A stretch of DNA of 9,481 bases from DATJFH01 sp035495815 (GCA_035495815.1 DATJFH010000093.1:1-9481), one strand, 5' to 3'; shown: positions 1 to 7,021, counted from the stretch's first letter. A program made the numbers and translations. Notes: generated by a model not told the origin, from the sequence alone.

Positions 1-2
1 TG

Positions 3-1541
3 ACGGCGATCGGCCTGCGCTTTTCCCGTAACCAGACCACGACCGAGCAGTACTTCATGGCCAAACGCTCCATCCCTTCCTGGGCGATGGGAATCTCCTT
101 CATGGCGACGCTGGTCACCAGTCTGACCTTCGTCTCCTATCCAGGCGCGGCCTACGGGAAGAATTGGTCCCTGCTGGTGCCCGGGCTGCTGGTGATCGGA
201 GTGCTGGGACTGGTGGGGATCGTCATCATTCCGTTCTACCGCCAGGCCGTGGGGATGAGCGCCTACGAATATTTCGGCAAGCGCTTCGGCATGCCGACGC
301 GCGTTTATAGCTCGATTGCATTTGCGCTCGCTCATTTCTCGAAGATGGGTTTCGTGTTTTACCTGCTGGCTCTCACGATCAACAGCATGACGGGCTGGAA
401 TATGGATCAGGTGATCATCGGCGCCGGGCTGCTGACGATCTTCTACACCTTGAAGGGGGGCCTCGAAGCCGTCGTCTGGACGGATGTCCTGCAGGGCTTC
501 GTGCTGTGGGCGGGGGTCTTCGTGTGCCTGGGCTACCTGCTGTTCCTGCCGCCGGGTGGACCTGCGGCGGTGTTCGCGCTGGCGGCCGAGCATCATAAGT
601 TCAGCCTCGGGGACTGGAGCTTCGATCTCTCGAAGCCGACCATTCCCGTGCTGCTGATCTACGGATTCTTCTGGTACCTGCAAAAATATGTGGCCGACCA
701 GACGATCGTGCAGCGCTACCTGATCGCCAAGTCGGACCGCGCCGCTCTGCGGGGAGTGGGTCTGGGCGCGTTCCTCTGCGTCCCGGCGTGGGCGCTGTTC
801 ATGCTGATCGGCACCTGCACGTGGGCCTTCTACCGGCTGACCGGCGAGAAGCTTCCCGCCTATATCACCAAAGCCGATCAGGCGTTTCCGCACTTCCTGA
901 GCACCCATCTTCCGGTGGGGATGGCCGGGCTGATTCTGGCCAGCCTGGTGGGCGCCGCCATGTGCGCCCTGGCCAGCGACCTGAACAGCTTCGCGGTAGT
1001 GGGGGTCGAGGATATCCACCGCACGCTCCGCCCGAACACGACGGACCGGCAGCGGCTGCGCATGGGAAAGTACGTGGTGGCCGGTTGCGGCGCGGGGTGT
1101 ATCCTGATCGCCATCCTGCTGGCGCACACCAAGGGCTCCGCGCTATCCATGTGGTTCACGGTTTCGGCGGTGGCCAGCGGCGGCCTTGCCGGGCTGTTCC
1201 TGCTGGCCTTCCTCAGCTCGCGGACCAGCCGGCGCGGTGTCTACACGGGCATCGTAGCCAACGTGGTCTTTACTCTCTGGGCCAGCCTGACATTGAACGA
1301 GAAGCCGATCATCAATCTCGGCGCGTATAACTTTCCCTGGCACGATTACATGATCGGCGCGATCGGCAACGTCATCCTGATGAGCGTCGGCTATGTGACC
1401 AGCCTGCTGCTGCCGCCGGATCCGGACGCGGATCGCAAGCTGCAGGAGATGACCATCTGGCACTGGTTGAAAAAGCGCAAGCGATTGCAGGCAGGCGTGG
1501 CCGAACCCGACTCGTCGCCGGTGGTCGGACGGACTGTTTAG
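3..1541 (+). CDS. Sodium:solute symporter (SSS family), 5'-truncated
   Basis: This is an integral inner-membrane secondary transporter of the SSS / SGLT-SiaT type that would couple uptake of a sugar, sugar acid or similar solute to sodium. The frame is open from position 3 at the window edge, and the residues before the first in-window ATG (57) read as family sequence (GLRFSR...TTEQYFMAKRSIPSW), so the true start and first membrane helix lie outside the window. Family signatures are clear: YTLKGGLEAVVWTDVLQ (around 444-494), ADQTIVQRYL (693-722) and ASDLNSFAVVGVEDIHR (972-1022). About a dozen hydrophobic helices alternate with short loops, and the C-terminus is a charged tail (KKRKR). The 13-nt gap to the next gene indicates co-transcription with the dehydrogenases, which suggests the transported solute is their substrate. 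The exact substrate cannot be assigned. Confidence 0.93.
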   Translation, partial: TAIGLRFSRNQTTTEQYFMAKRSIPSWAMGISFMATLVTSLTFVSYPGAAYGKNWSLLVPGLLVIGVLGLVGIVIIPFYRQAVGMSAYEYFGKRFGMPTRVYSSIAFALAHFSKMGFVFYLLALTINSMTGWNMDQVIIGAGLLTIFYTLKGGLEAVVWTDVLQGFVLWAGVFVCLGYLLFLPPGGPAAVFALAAEHHKFSLGDWSFDLSKPTIPVLLIYGFFWYLQKYVADQTIVQRYLIAKSDRAALRGVGLGAFLCVPAWALFMLIGTCTWAFYRLTGEKLPAYITKADQAFPHFLSTHLPVGMAGLILASLVGAAMCALASDLNSFAVVGVEDIHRTLRPNTTDRQRLRMGKYVVAGCGAGCILIAILLAHTKGSALSMWFTVSAVASGGLAGLFLLAFLSSRTSRRGVYTGIVANVVFTLWASLTLNEKPIINLGAYNFPWHDYMIGAIGNVILMSVGYVTSLLLPPDPDADRKLQEMTIWHWLKKRKRLQAGVAEPDSSPVVGRTV

Positions 1542-1546
1542 GGGGA
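1541..1546 (+). promoter_or_regulatory. Shine-Dalgarno for the GTG start at 1555
   Basis: The purine run GGGGGA overlaps the last base of the symporter stop codon and lies 8 nt before GTG 1555. It supports that GTG as the start: the next in-frame Met is about 80 codons downstream, inside the Rossmann domain. Confidence 0.55.
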
Positions 1547-1554
1547 TTTCCATC

Positions 1555-2706
1555 GTGAACCGCAGAGAATGGCTTCAAACCGCAATTTCGGCTCTGCCGC
1601 TCGGCGCGCAGACGGGCAAACGCCACCGGGTGGCGATCATCGGTGAAACCGGGGCCGGCGATTACGGCCACGAGTGGGATACGGGGTGGAACGGACTTGA
1701 CGGCGTCGAGGTGGTGGCTCTCGCGGATGCCGGTGAGAAGGGCCGCATCGCCGCCGGCGCCAAAAGCCACGCCCAGCGTCTTTATCCGGACTATCGCCTG
1801 ATGCTGGAGAAGGAGAAGCCGGAGTTCGTCGCCATCTGTTCCCGATCGCCCGAACATCGTCTGGAAATGGTCACCGCGGCAGCCGCCGCCGGCGCCCATA
1901 TGCTGATCGAAAAGCCGCTGGCAAAAGATTTGGTTACGGCTGACGCGATTGTCGGTATGGCCCGACAGCGCCGGCTGGAAATCGCCATGGGGTTCGTGAC
2001 CAGTGTGCATCCGGCGGTGGTGCGCGCAAAAGAGATGGTGGCGGCGGGGGAAATTGGAGTTCTGCAGGAAATGCGGGCGCGCGGCAAGGAGGATCGCCGC
2101 GCCGGTGGAGAGGACATGGCTGTCCTCGGCCCGCACCTCTTCGACCTGATGCGCCTGTTCGGCGGGGATCCCAGATGGGTGTTCGCCAGCGTCACCGAGG
2201 ACGGCCGGGAAACCGGATCCGGCCAGGTCCGCCAGCCGACAGAGCCGGTCGGCCCAGTCGCCGGCAACCAGATTGCCGCCATGTTCTCCTTCGACCATGG
2301 AATCCAGGGTTATTTCGGCTCGAAGGTCAGTGACGTGCCGAACGGCAGCCGGTTCGGGTTGACTCTTTACGGCAGCAAGGGCGCGATCTTCGTTCCGGTT
2401 ACCAAATATCCGGACGGCGAACCGCTGCTGCTACGCTCGCCGTCATGGCGGCCGGACGCCAAGAGCGGGGACTGGAAGCGCATCGACGCGCCGGACGGGG
2501 AACGGATCGCAACCAGGGAAGCGGCAAACACGCTGACGGCCGCCGACCTCATTCAAGCCGTGGAGCAGAAGCGCCGTCCCGCTCGCAGCGCCGTCGACGG
2601 ATGCTGGACGGTGGAGATGTTGCAGGGAGTGTACCTGTCGCAGAAGACGCAGGCGCGGGCGGACTTTCCGTTGAAGGACCGCCGCCACCCGCTCATGGAA
2701 GCATAA
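1555..2706 (+). CDS. Gfo/Idh/MocA-family oxidoreductase with Tat-like leader
   Basis: This is a 383-residue NAD(P)-dependent oxidoreductase-like protein of the Gfo/Idh/MocA family, which typically oxidises or reduces a hydroxyl of a sugar or inositol. The N-terminus NRREWLQ followed by a short hydrophobic stretch is a degenerate twin-arginine leader. The Rossmann fold starts at residue 25 (VAIIGETGAGDYG), a glycine motif unlike the usual GxGxxG but, from memory, seen in a planctomycete/acidobacterial subgroup. The EKP motif with the conserved Lys is at 119-121 and the conserved His is in GPHLFD (H194). The position four residues before that His, normally the catalytic Asp, is Val190. The GTG start is chosen because of a good ribosome site and the lack of an alternative. 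It sits 13 nt after the symporter and 40 nt before a second paralogue, so it is probably the second gene of an operon. The substrate is unknown. Confidence 0.9.
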   Translation: MNRREWLQTAISALPLGAQTGKRHRVAIIGETGAGDYGHEWDTGWNGLDGVEVVALADAGEKGRIAAGAKSHAQRLYPDYRLMLEKEKPEFVAICSRSPEHRLEMVTAAAAAGAHMLIEKPLAKDLVTADAIVGMARQRRLEIAMGFVTSVHPAVVRAKEMVAAGEIGVLQEMRARGKEDRRAGGEDMAVLGPHLFDLMRLFGGDPRWVFASVTEDGRETGSGQVRQPTEPVGPVAGNQIAAMFSFDHGIQGYFGSKVSDVPNGSRFGLTLYGSKGAIFVPVTKYPDGEPLLLRSPSWRPDAKSGDWKRIDAPDGERIATREAANTLTAADLIQAVEQKRRPARSAVDGCWTVEMLQGVYLSQKTQARADFPLKDRRHPLMEA

Positions 2707-2737
2707 TGCACGCGCCGGGCGATTTCAGTTTTTTGTC

Positions 2738-2742
2738 AGGAG
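2738..2742 (+). promoter_or_regulatory. Shine-Dalgarno deciding between two adjacent ATGs
   Basis: AGGAG precedes a double ATG (2747 and 2750). Spacing is 4 nt to the first and 7 nt to the second, so initiation at 2750 is mechanically more likely, shortening the protein by one Met. A T6 run at 2729-2734 lies just upstream in the same 40-nt gap, but no convincing stem precedes it, so I do not call a terminator. Confidence 0.6.
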
Positions 2743-2746
2743 ATCA

Positions 2747-3775
2747 ATGATGACCAGACGTACTCTTCTCAGCCTGACCGGGGCGGGCGCAGCCGCCTTG
2801 GCACAGCCGAAGCCCGTGGGCATCGGCTTAATGGGAATCAGTCATAGCCACGCCGAAGGCAAGCTGGCGGTTGTCCAGGCTTCGCCGGACTGGCGCATCG
2901 CCGGCGTCGCCGAGAGCGATCCGAAGCTGCGGAAAATGGTCGCCGACCAGCGCCTTCCTTTGCTTTCGCGAGACGATCTCCTGAAGCATCCCGAGATCAA
3001 GGTCATCGCCGTGGAATCCGCCGTCCGGGATCACGCCGCCGACGGACTGGCCGTGCTCGAAGCCGGAAAGCATCTGCACCTCGAGAAAGCGCCTGCCGAT
3101 TCCATGGCGGCTTTCCGCAAGATGATCGCAATGGCCCGGGACAAATCGCTGCTGCTCCAGGTCGGCTATATGTGGCGCTACCATCCGGGTATCTCGGCGG
3201 CCATTGAAGCGGCGCGCAAGGGATGGCTGGGGTCAGTTTACCTGGTCAAGGCCACCATCGGCAACCAGCTCGCGGCGAAGCGGCGTCCCGAGTGGGCGGA
3301 GTTCGCCGGCGGAAACATGTTCGAGCTCGGGGGACACGTCATCGATCCCATGATCCGCCTGATGGGAAAGCCGAAGGAGGTCCTGTCCATCCTTCGCAAG
3401 GACGGAGACTACCGCGACACTCTCAAGGACAACAACCTCGCCGTCTTTCAGTGGGAGAAGGCGATGGGCATGGTCGACGGCTCCAATCTCCAGCCCGGGT
3501 CCTCGCGTTACCGGAACTTCCAGATTCATGGCACGAACGGCTCCGCCATCGTGCAGCCGATCGAACCGCCGGAACTCGTCGTGGAGCTGGAGAAAGCCGC
3601 GGGACCCTACTCGAAGGGAGTCCAGAAAATTCCCATGCCGCCCTACAAGCGCTATGTGGCCGACATGCAGGAACTGGCCGCGGCCGTTCGCGGGGAAACC
3701 CGGCTTCGGGTGACTTACGACGAAGATCTCGCCGTCCAGGAAGCGCTGCTGCGCGCAAGCGGGATGTACTCATGA
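2747..3775 (+). CDS. Gfo/Idh/MocA-family oxidoreductase, Tat-exported
   Basis: This is a second, divergent Gfo/Idh/MocA-like dehydrogenase (342 residues). The N-terminus TRRTLLSLTGAGAAALAQP is a Tat-type leader with a hydrophobic core and an ALA-Q cleavage-like site near residue 19, so the mature enzyme probably acts in the periplasm. The nucleotide-binding motif is canonical (GIGLMG, residues 25-30). The usual EKP motif is EKAPA (113-117): the Lys is kept and the Pro is shifted by one. The active-site segment is GGNMFELGGHVID (188-200), with H197 present and Glu193 where Asp is usual. The start is ATG 2747 or, by ribosome-site spacing, ATG 2750. The stop codon overlaps the next start (ATGA), which indicates translational coupling with the NHL protein. 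It differs enough from the upstream paralogue that it probably acts on a different position or intermediate. The substrate is not determinable here. Confidence 0.9.
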   Translation: MMTRRTLLSLTGAGAAALAQPKPVGIGLMGISHSHAEGKLAVVQASPDWRIAGVAESDPKLRKMVADQRLPLLSRDDLLKHPEIKVIAVESAVRDHAADGLAVLEAGKHLHLEKAPADSMAAFRKMIAMARDKSLLLQVGYMWRYHPGISAAIEAARKGWLGSVYLVKATIGNQLAAKRRPEWAEFAGGNMFELGGHVIDPMIRLMGKPKEVLSILRKDGDYRDTLKDNNLAVFQWEKAMGMVDGSNLQPGSSRYRNFQIHGTNGSAIVQPIEPPELVVELEKAAGPYSKGVQKIPMPPYKRYVADMQELAAAVRGETRLRVTYDEDLAVQEALLRASGMYS

Positions 3776-4848
3776 GACAGAATCCACATCGCCGGCGTTT
3801 TCTAGGCGCTGTTGCAGCCGCGGCAGCGCCCGCGATTCTCGGGGCGGCCGACAAAGCGGGCTCGAAGCGCCCTGTCACGGGATCGGGAGAGCACACCTAC
3901 GAAGTCTTTCACGATTGGGGTGAGCTGCCCGCGGGCCTGCGATACGGAAACACCCACGGCGTCTGCCAGGACGCGCAGGGCCGCATTTACATCGCCCATA
4001 CCGTGCACGCTTCGAGCGAAGTGCAGCACACCGTCGCCGTGTTCGACGAAAAGGGCAAGTTCATCCGCAGCTGGGGCAGTGAGTTCAAAGGCGGCGCTCA
4101 CGGACTGCACGTGCGCAGGGAGGGCTCGAGCGAATTCCTCTACTTCGTGGATACCGGCAAGGGACGGTCCTCCGGCATCGATCCCCGGCACACCTGGATG
4201 GTGAAGATGACCCTGACCGGGGAAGAGGTCTTCCGCATCGGCTACCCGAAGGAGTCCCCCTACTACAAGCTCGACGGCGAGGGAAAACCGGCGACGAAGT
4301 TCAGCCCGACCAATGTCGCGATCGCGCCCAACGGCGACATCTACGTCGCCGACGGATATGGATCGTATTACATCAACCAGTACAATCCGAAGGGAGAATT
4401 TATCCGCAGCTTCGGCGGCTCCGGGAAGGAACCGGGCCAGCTCTCGAACCCGCACGGCCTGATCCTCGATAACCGCGGGCCGGCGCCGCTCCTGCTTGTC
4501 GCGGACCGCCATAACAACCGTCTCCAGAGCCTGACGCTCGACGGCAAACACGTGGCGTTCTCGGGAGGCGTCAATCTACCCTGCCATTTGCACGAGCGCC
4601 ACGGCCTGATGGTCGTGCCGGATCTGGCGGCCAGGGTGACGTTGATCGACCGGAACAATCGCGTGATCACGCATTTGGGCGAGGACACCAGCGGCACGTG
4701 GCAGAAATTGCGCACCCAGCCGCGCGACCGGTTTACTCCCGGCAAGTTCGTCAGCCCGCATTCGGCGTCCTTCGATCACGACGGCAATATCTTCGTCGTG
4801 GAGTGGGTCGAGGTAGGACGCGTCACCAAGCTCCGCAAGATCGCCTGA
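3772..4848 (+). CDS. NHL-repeat beta-propeller, PAL-like (peptidyl-hydroxyglycine lyase fold), Tat-exported
   Basis: This is a 358-residue secreted beta-propeller. The N-terminus HRRRFLGAVAAAAAP is a strong Tat signal (residues 6-20). Repeats of the NHL type follow: PNGDIYVADGYGS...NPKGEFIRSFGG (186-215), SNPHGL...LLVADRHNNRLQSL (225-254), and weaker blades at about 60-100, 105-150, 265-300 and 328-355. The order and context match the lyase domain of peptidylglycine alpha-amidating enzyme: candidate zinc ligands H62 (NTHG), H228 (NPHG) and H330 (SPHS), Tyr196 in DGYG and Arg246 in ADR. The ATG at 3772 overlaps the previous stop (ATGA). The frame is open further upstream to 3223, but that part is a shadow of the dehydrogenase; the Tat leader fixes the start. 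It may be a lyase, another metal-dependent propeller enzyme or a non-catalytic binding protein; the family assignment is firmer than the function. Confidence 0.88.
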   Translation: MRQNPHRRRFLGAVAAAAAPAILGAADKAGSKRPVTGSGEHTYEVFHDWGELPAGLRYGNTHGVCQDAQGRIYIAHTVHASSEVQHTVAVFDEKGKFIRSWGSEFKGGAHGLHVRREGSSEFLYFVDTGKGRSSGIDPRHTWMVKMTLTGEEVFRIGYPKESPYYKLDGEGKPATKFSPTNVAIAPNGDIYVADGYGSYYINQYNPKGEFIRSFGGSGKEPGQLSNPHGLILDNRGPAPLLLVADRHNNRLQSLTLDGKHVAFSGGVNLPCHLHERHGLMVVPDLAARVTLIDRNNRVITHLGEDTSGTWQKLRTQPRDRFTPGKFVSPHSASFDHDGNIFVVEWVEVGRVTKLRKIA

Positions 4849-4851
4849 TTT

Positions 4852-4877
4852 AGCGGCTCTCGGCGGGAGTGCGCGCT
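4852..4877. terminator. Imperfect hairpin between convergent genes, possible bidirectional terminator
   Basis: AGCG-GCTCTC, loop GGCGG, GAGTGC-g-CGCT forms a stem of about nine pairs with one T/T mismatch and one bulged G. It fills the 27-nt convergent gap and overlaps the stop codon of the minus-strand gene (4876-4878). Neither side is followed by a U-tract, so intrinsic termination is unproven. Confidence 0.3.
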
Positions 4878-5775
4878 ACGTCAACTCCGCTTCCCGCGCG
4901 CGGATAAACTCGATCGAATCCCGGCCGACCTTTTCGCCGCCACCGGCAAAATCGAACGGCTCCACCGAGATCCAGCGGTCGTAGGACAAATCCTTCAGAG
5001 CCTGCATGACAGGCTTGTAATCGTAGTCGCCCAAGCCCGGACGCTTGCCGTCCATTTCGTTGAAGTGAACGTGCCCTATGTAGCGGGAATACTTCCGTAT
5101 GACGTCGCCGTGCGGGATCTTTTCCGCCGCCGCATTGTGTACGTCGAACATGCCCGTGACCGCGGGACTATTGACCTGCCGGACGATCCGGACCACTTCG
5201 TCCATCGTGTTGATGACGTCCGAGAGACGCGGCGCAAGCGCCTCGAGCAGAATCGTGACCCGGCGCTGGGCGGCATGCGGCGCCAGCCGGCCCAATCCCT
5301 CCTGGATCCTGCCCACCGCTTCCGCAACGGTACAGCCATTGACCGTGGAGCGTTCCTTGCTGCCTCCGACGACCATCACGCCGCCGGGACCTAGATCGGC
5401 GCAGAGATCGATCAGCCGCACCAGGTAGCTCCAGCTTCTCTCGCGAACCGCAGCGTCCGGGGTGGTCACATGCAGCCCTTTCGGCACGGTCAGCAGCCGA
5501 TGCAGGCCGACGTACCGCAGCCCCTCGGAGCGCATGATATTCCGCAGCTCGGCGCGGCGTGAAGCGGGCAGCGCCGCCGGATCTTCGGAAAGCGTGGGGG
5601 GGGCAATCTCCACGCCGTCGTAGCCGGCCTTCTTCATGGCGCGGCAACCGTCGGCGAAACTCATGGGGTCGTAGGTCTCGTTGCAAACCGCGAGCTGAAA
5701 GCGGCTCGTCTTCGCCAGCAGGGATCCGGCCGCGGCCGCCAGCGATCCACAGGCCATTCGTCTGGTCATTTTCAT
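4876..5775 (-). CDS. Sugar phosphate isomerase/epimerase-like TIM barrel (AP_endonuc_2 superfamily), Tat-like leader
   Basis: This is a 299-residue xylose-isomerase-like TIM-barrel protein, a family whose members epimerise or isomerise keto-sugars or hydroxypyruvate using a divalent metal. The start TRRMACGSLAAAAGSLLA is a Tat-like leader, so export is likely. Barrel features include GYDGVEIAPP (51-60), MVVGGS (134-139), TILLEAL with E178, FDVHNA with D211, HVHFNE with H237 and SVEPF with E272. The E-D-H-E spacings (33, 26, 35) equal those I recall for D-tagatose 3-epimerase (E152, D185, H211, E246), supporting an intact metal site. The ATG at 5775 overlaps the upstream stop (ATGA); a second ATG two codons in (5769) is possible. 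It is the second gene of a two-gene minus-strand operon with the amidohydrolase. The substrate is unknown; hydroxypyruvate isomerase or a non-phosphorylated sugar epimerase are alternatives. Confidence 0.9.
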   Translation of the reverse strand: MKMTRRMACGSLAAAAGSLLAKTSRFQLAVCNETYDPMSFADGCRAMKKAGYDGVEIAPPTLSEDPAALPASRRAELRNIMRSEGLRYVGLHRLLTVPKGLHVTTPDAAVRERSWSYLVRLIDLCADLGPGGVMVVGGSKERSTVNGCTVAEAVGRIQEGLGRLAPHAAQRRVTILLEALAPRLSDVINTMDEVVRIVRQVNSPAVTGMFDVHNAAAEKIPHGDVIRKYSRYIGHVHFNEMDGKRPGLGDYDYKPVMQALKDLSYDRWISVEPFDFAGGGEKVGRDSIEFIRAREAELT

Positions 5776-6836
5776 ATCCGGAACAGCGCGCGGGCGTTGC
5801 CCCCCAGGATTTTGTCCTGTTGCGGCGCGGGAAGCTTCAGGGTATCAAGGCAGCTTTGAATCAGCTTCGGCTCCACCCAGGGGTGATCGCTGGCGTAAAG
5901 CAGCCGGTCAGGCCCCATCATGTCCAACGCGAACCGCATCGCTCCGGGCAGGGGCGAGACGATGTCGAGGTATATCTGCTTCACGTATTCGCTGGGGGCC
6001 TTGCGGATATTCTCCGCGCCCCGCTTCAGCACTTGAGTCTGGTGATCCACGCGCCCTATCAGATAGGGAAGCGCGCCGCCCAGATGCGGACAGACCAGCT
6101 TCAACCGGGGGTACTTGTCGAGGATGCCGGCCAGGATGATCCTGTCCAGCGCGATCGTGGTGTCGAACATCAGCCCCAACGATCCCGTCATCTCATGCCC
6201 CTTGGTCTGCTCGTAGGTGACCGGATACGCGGGATGCAGCAGCACCGGCACGTCGAGCCTTTCAGCCGCTTCGAACAGGCCGCGGAACTCCGGCTCGTCC
6301 GGGAATCTGCCGTCCAGATTCGAGTAAAGCAGAATCCCCTTCATCCCCAGCCGGTTCACACAGCGCTCCAGCTCGCTTACCGCGGCTTCCATGTTTTGCA
6401 GCGGCAGCACAGCCAGTCCGATAAAGCGGGTGGGATGCTTCTTCGCCACGTCCGCGATGTAATCGTTCAGCATTCGGGCGATGGCGGGGCCGTCCTTGCC
6501 GAACAACTCAGGACCCGGGTCATTGATGCTCAACGCGGTCATGTTGATTCCGGCCGCGTCCATATCGGCCAGCTTCGCGTTGACGTCGGTGTGCCGCGGC
6601 TGCAGCTTGCGATGCCAGCTCCCCACGACGATATACACGTCGTTTCCTTTGCGATACACGTACGGAGAAGTCTTGCGCTTCTCCATCAGCGAGATCAATT
6701 CCGGTACGAAGACGTGGCTCTGGCAGTCCAGGCAGAATCGTTGTCCCGCCCCTGCCGCGTTCTTCTCGATGGCGAGAGCCGCACCCACGGTGGTTAGGAA
6801 TTCACGGCGCCGTGAAGCGCCTCGCTTTGGTTCCAT
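5772..6836 (-). CDS. ACMSD-like amidohydrolase (amidohydro_2 family), Tat-exported
   Basis: This is a 354-residue metal-dependent TIM-barrel hydrolase or decarboxylase of the amidohydro_2 family (ACMSD, gamma-resorcylate decarboxylase and lactonases). A Tat motif RRREFLTTVGAAL (9-21) opens the protein. Family landmarks in order are LDCQSHVF (36-43), GLAVLPLQ (140-147), ERCVNRLGMKGILLYSNLDG (157-176), LLHPAYP (199-205, H201), CPHLGG (249-254, H251) and ASDHPW (315-320, D317). The H201-H251-D317 spacings (50, 66) closely match the ACMSD ligands I recall (H177, H228, D294). The usual HxH near the N-terminus is QxH (Q39, H41), so one metal ligand differs. The ATG at 6836 is the only Met before the leader; there is no clear Shine-Dalgarno site, only GGGG 2 nt away. 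It is first in an operon, with its stop overlapping the epimerase start. Whether it decarboxylates or hydrolyses a lactone cannot be decided. Confidence 0.9.
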   Translation of the reverse strand: MEPKRGASRRREFLTTVGAALAIEKNAAGAGQRFCLDCQSHVFVPELISLMEKRKTSPYVYRKGNDVYIVVGSWHRKLQPRHTDVNAKLADMDAAGINMTALSINDPGPELFGKDGPAIARMLNDYIADVAKKHPTRFIGLAVLPLQNMEAAVSELERCVNRLGMKGILLYSNLDGRFPDEPEFRGLFEAAERLDVPVLLHPAYPVTYEQTKGHEMTGSLGLMFDTTIALDRIILAGILDKYPRLKLVCPHLGGALPYLIGRVDHQTQVLKRGAENIRKAPSEYVKQIYLDIVSPLPGAMRFALDMMGPDRLLYASDHPWVEPKLIQSCLDTLKLPAPQQDKILGGNARALFRI

Positions 6837-6842
6837 CGCCCC

Positions 6843-6848
6843 ATTCTA
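6843..6848 (-). promoter_or_regulatory. Candidate -10 (TAGAAT) very close to the amidohydrolase start
   Basis: On the minus strand TAGAAT matches the -10 consensus at 5 of 6 bases and ends 6 nt before the ATG at 6836, which would give a leaderless or near-leaderless transcript; that would fit the poor Shine-Dalgarno site. A second candidate, TATAAG (6866-6871, minus strand), would allow a short leader. Neither has a convincing -35 at 16-18 bp. Confidence 0.25.
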
Positions 6849-7005
6849 ATCAATTCGAGGCCGGACTTATACCTAAAACTCGATCTCGGTATCCGAAATT
6901 ATTTTCTATTTTATGCTTGCCGGAAGGCGCCGGACGGCTCTTGCTGACAGCCCAATGGAACACGAATCCAGGCCGCGTCGAGAGGCGTCCTGACGGCTAT
7001 GTTTA

Positions 7006-7021
7006 TTCACAGCGCAGTGAA
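7006..7021. repeat. Imperfect palindrome TTCACaGCGCaGTGAA
   Basis: This 16-bp inverted repeat is symmetric except for one A/A pair. It lies 33 nt upstream of the candidate -35 of the 7137 gene, a position suited to a dimeric regulator. It contains the first copy of the CAGCGCWGTGA element. Confidence 0.4.

Noticed and set aside
1372..2298. Minus-strand open frame of 308 codons
   Set aside because: It spans antisense to both the symporter end and the first dehydrogenase and shows no family signature.
2707..2746. T6 run as a terminator between the two dehydrogenases
   Set aside because: Only a three-pair stem (CGC/GCG) precedes it at a distance; the genes are same-strand and closely spaced, so read-through is expected.
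3223..3771. Possible longer start for the NHL protein
   Set aside because: The extension reads as an Arg/Gly-rich shadow of the second dehydrogenase, while ATG 3772 is followed directly by a Tat leader and overlaps the previous stop as ATGA.
5559..6797. Plus-strand open frame of 412 codons
   Set aside because: It lies antisense to the amidohydrolase and epimerase, both of which have clear motifs and coupled starts; the frame is Arg/His/Gln-rich and featureless.
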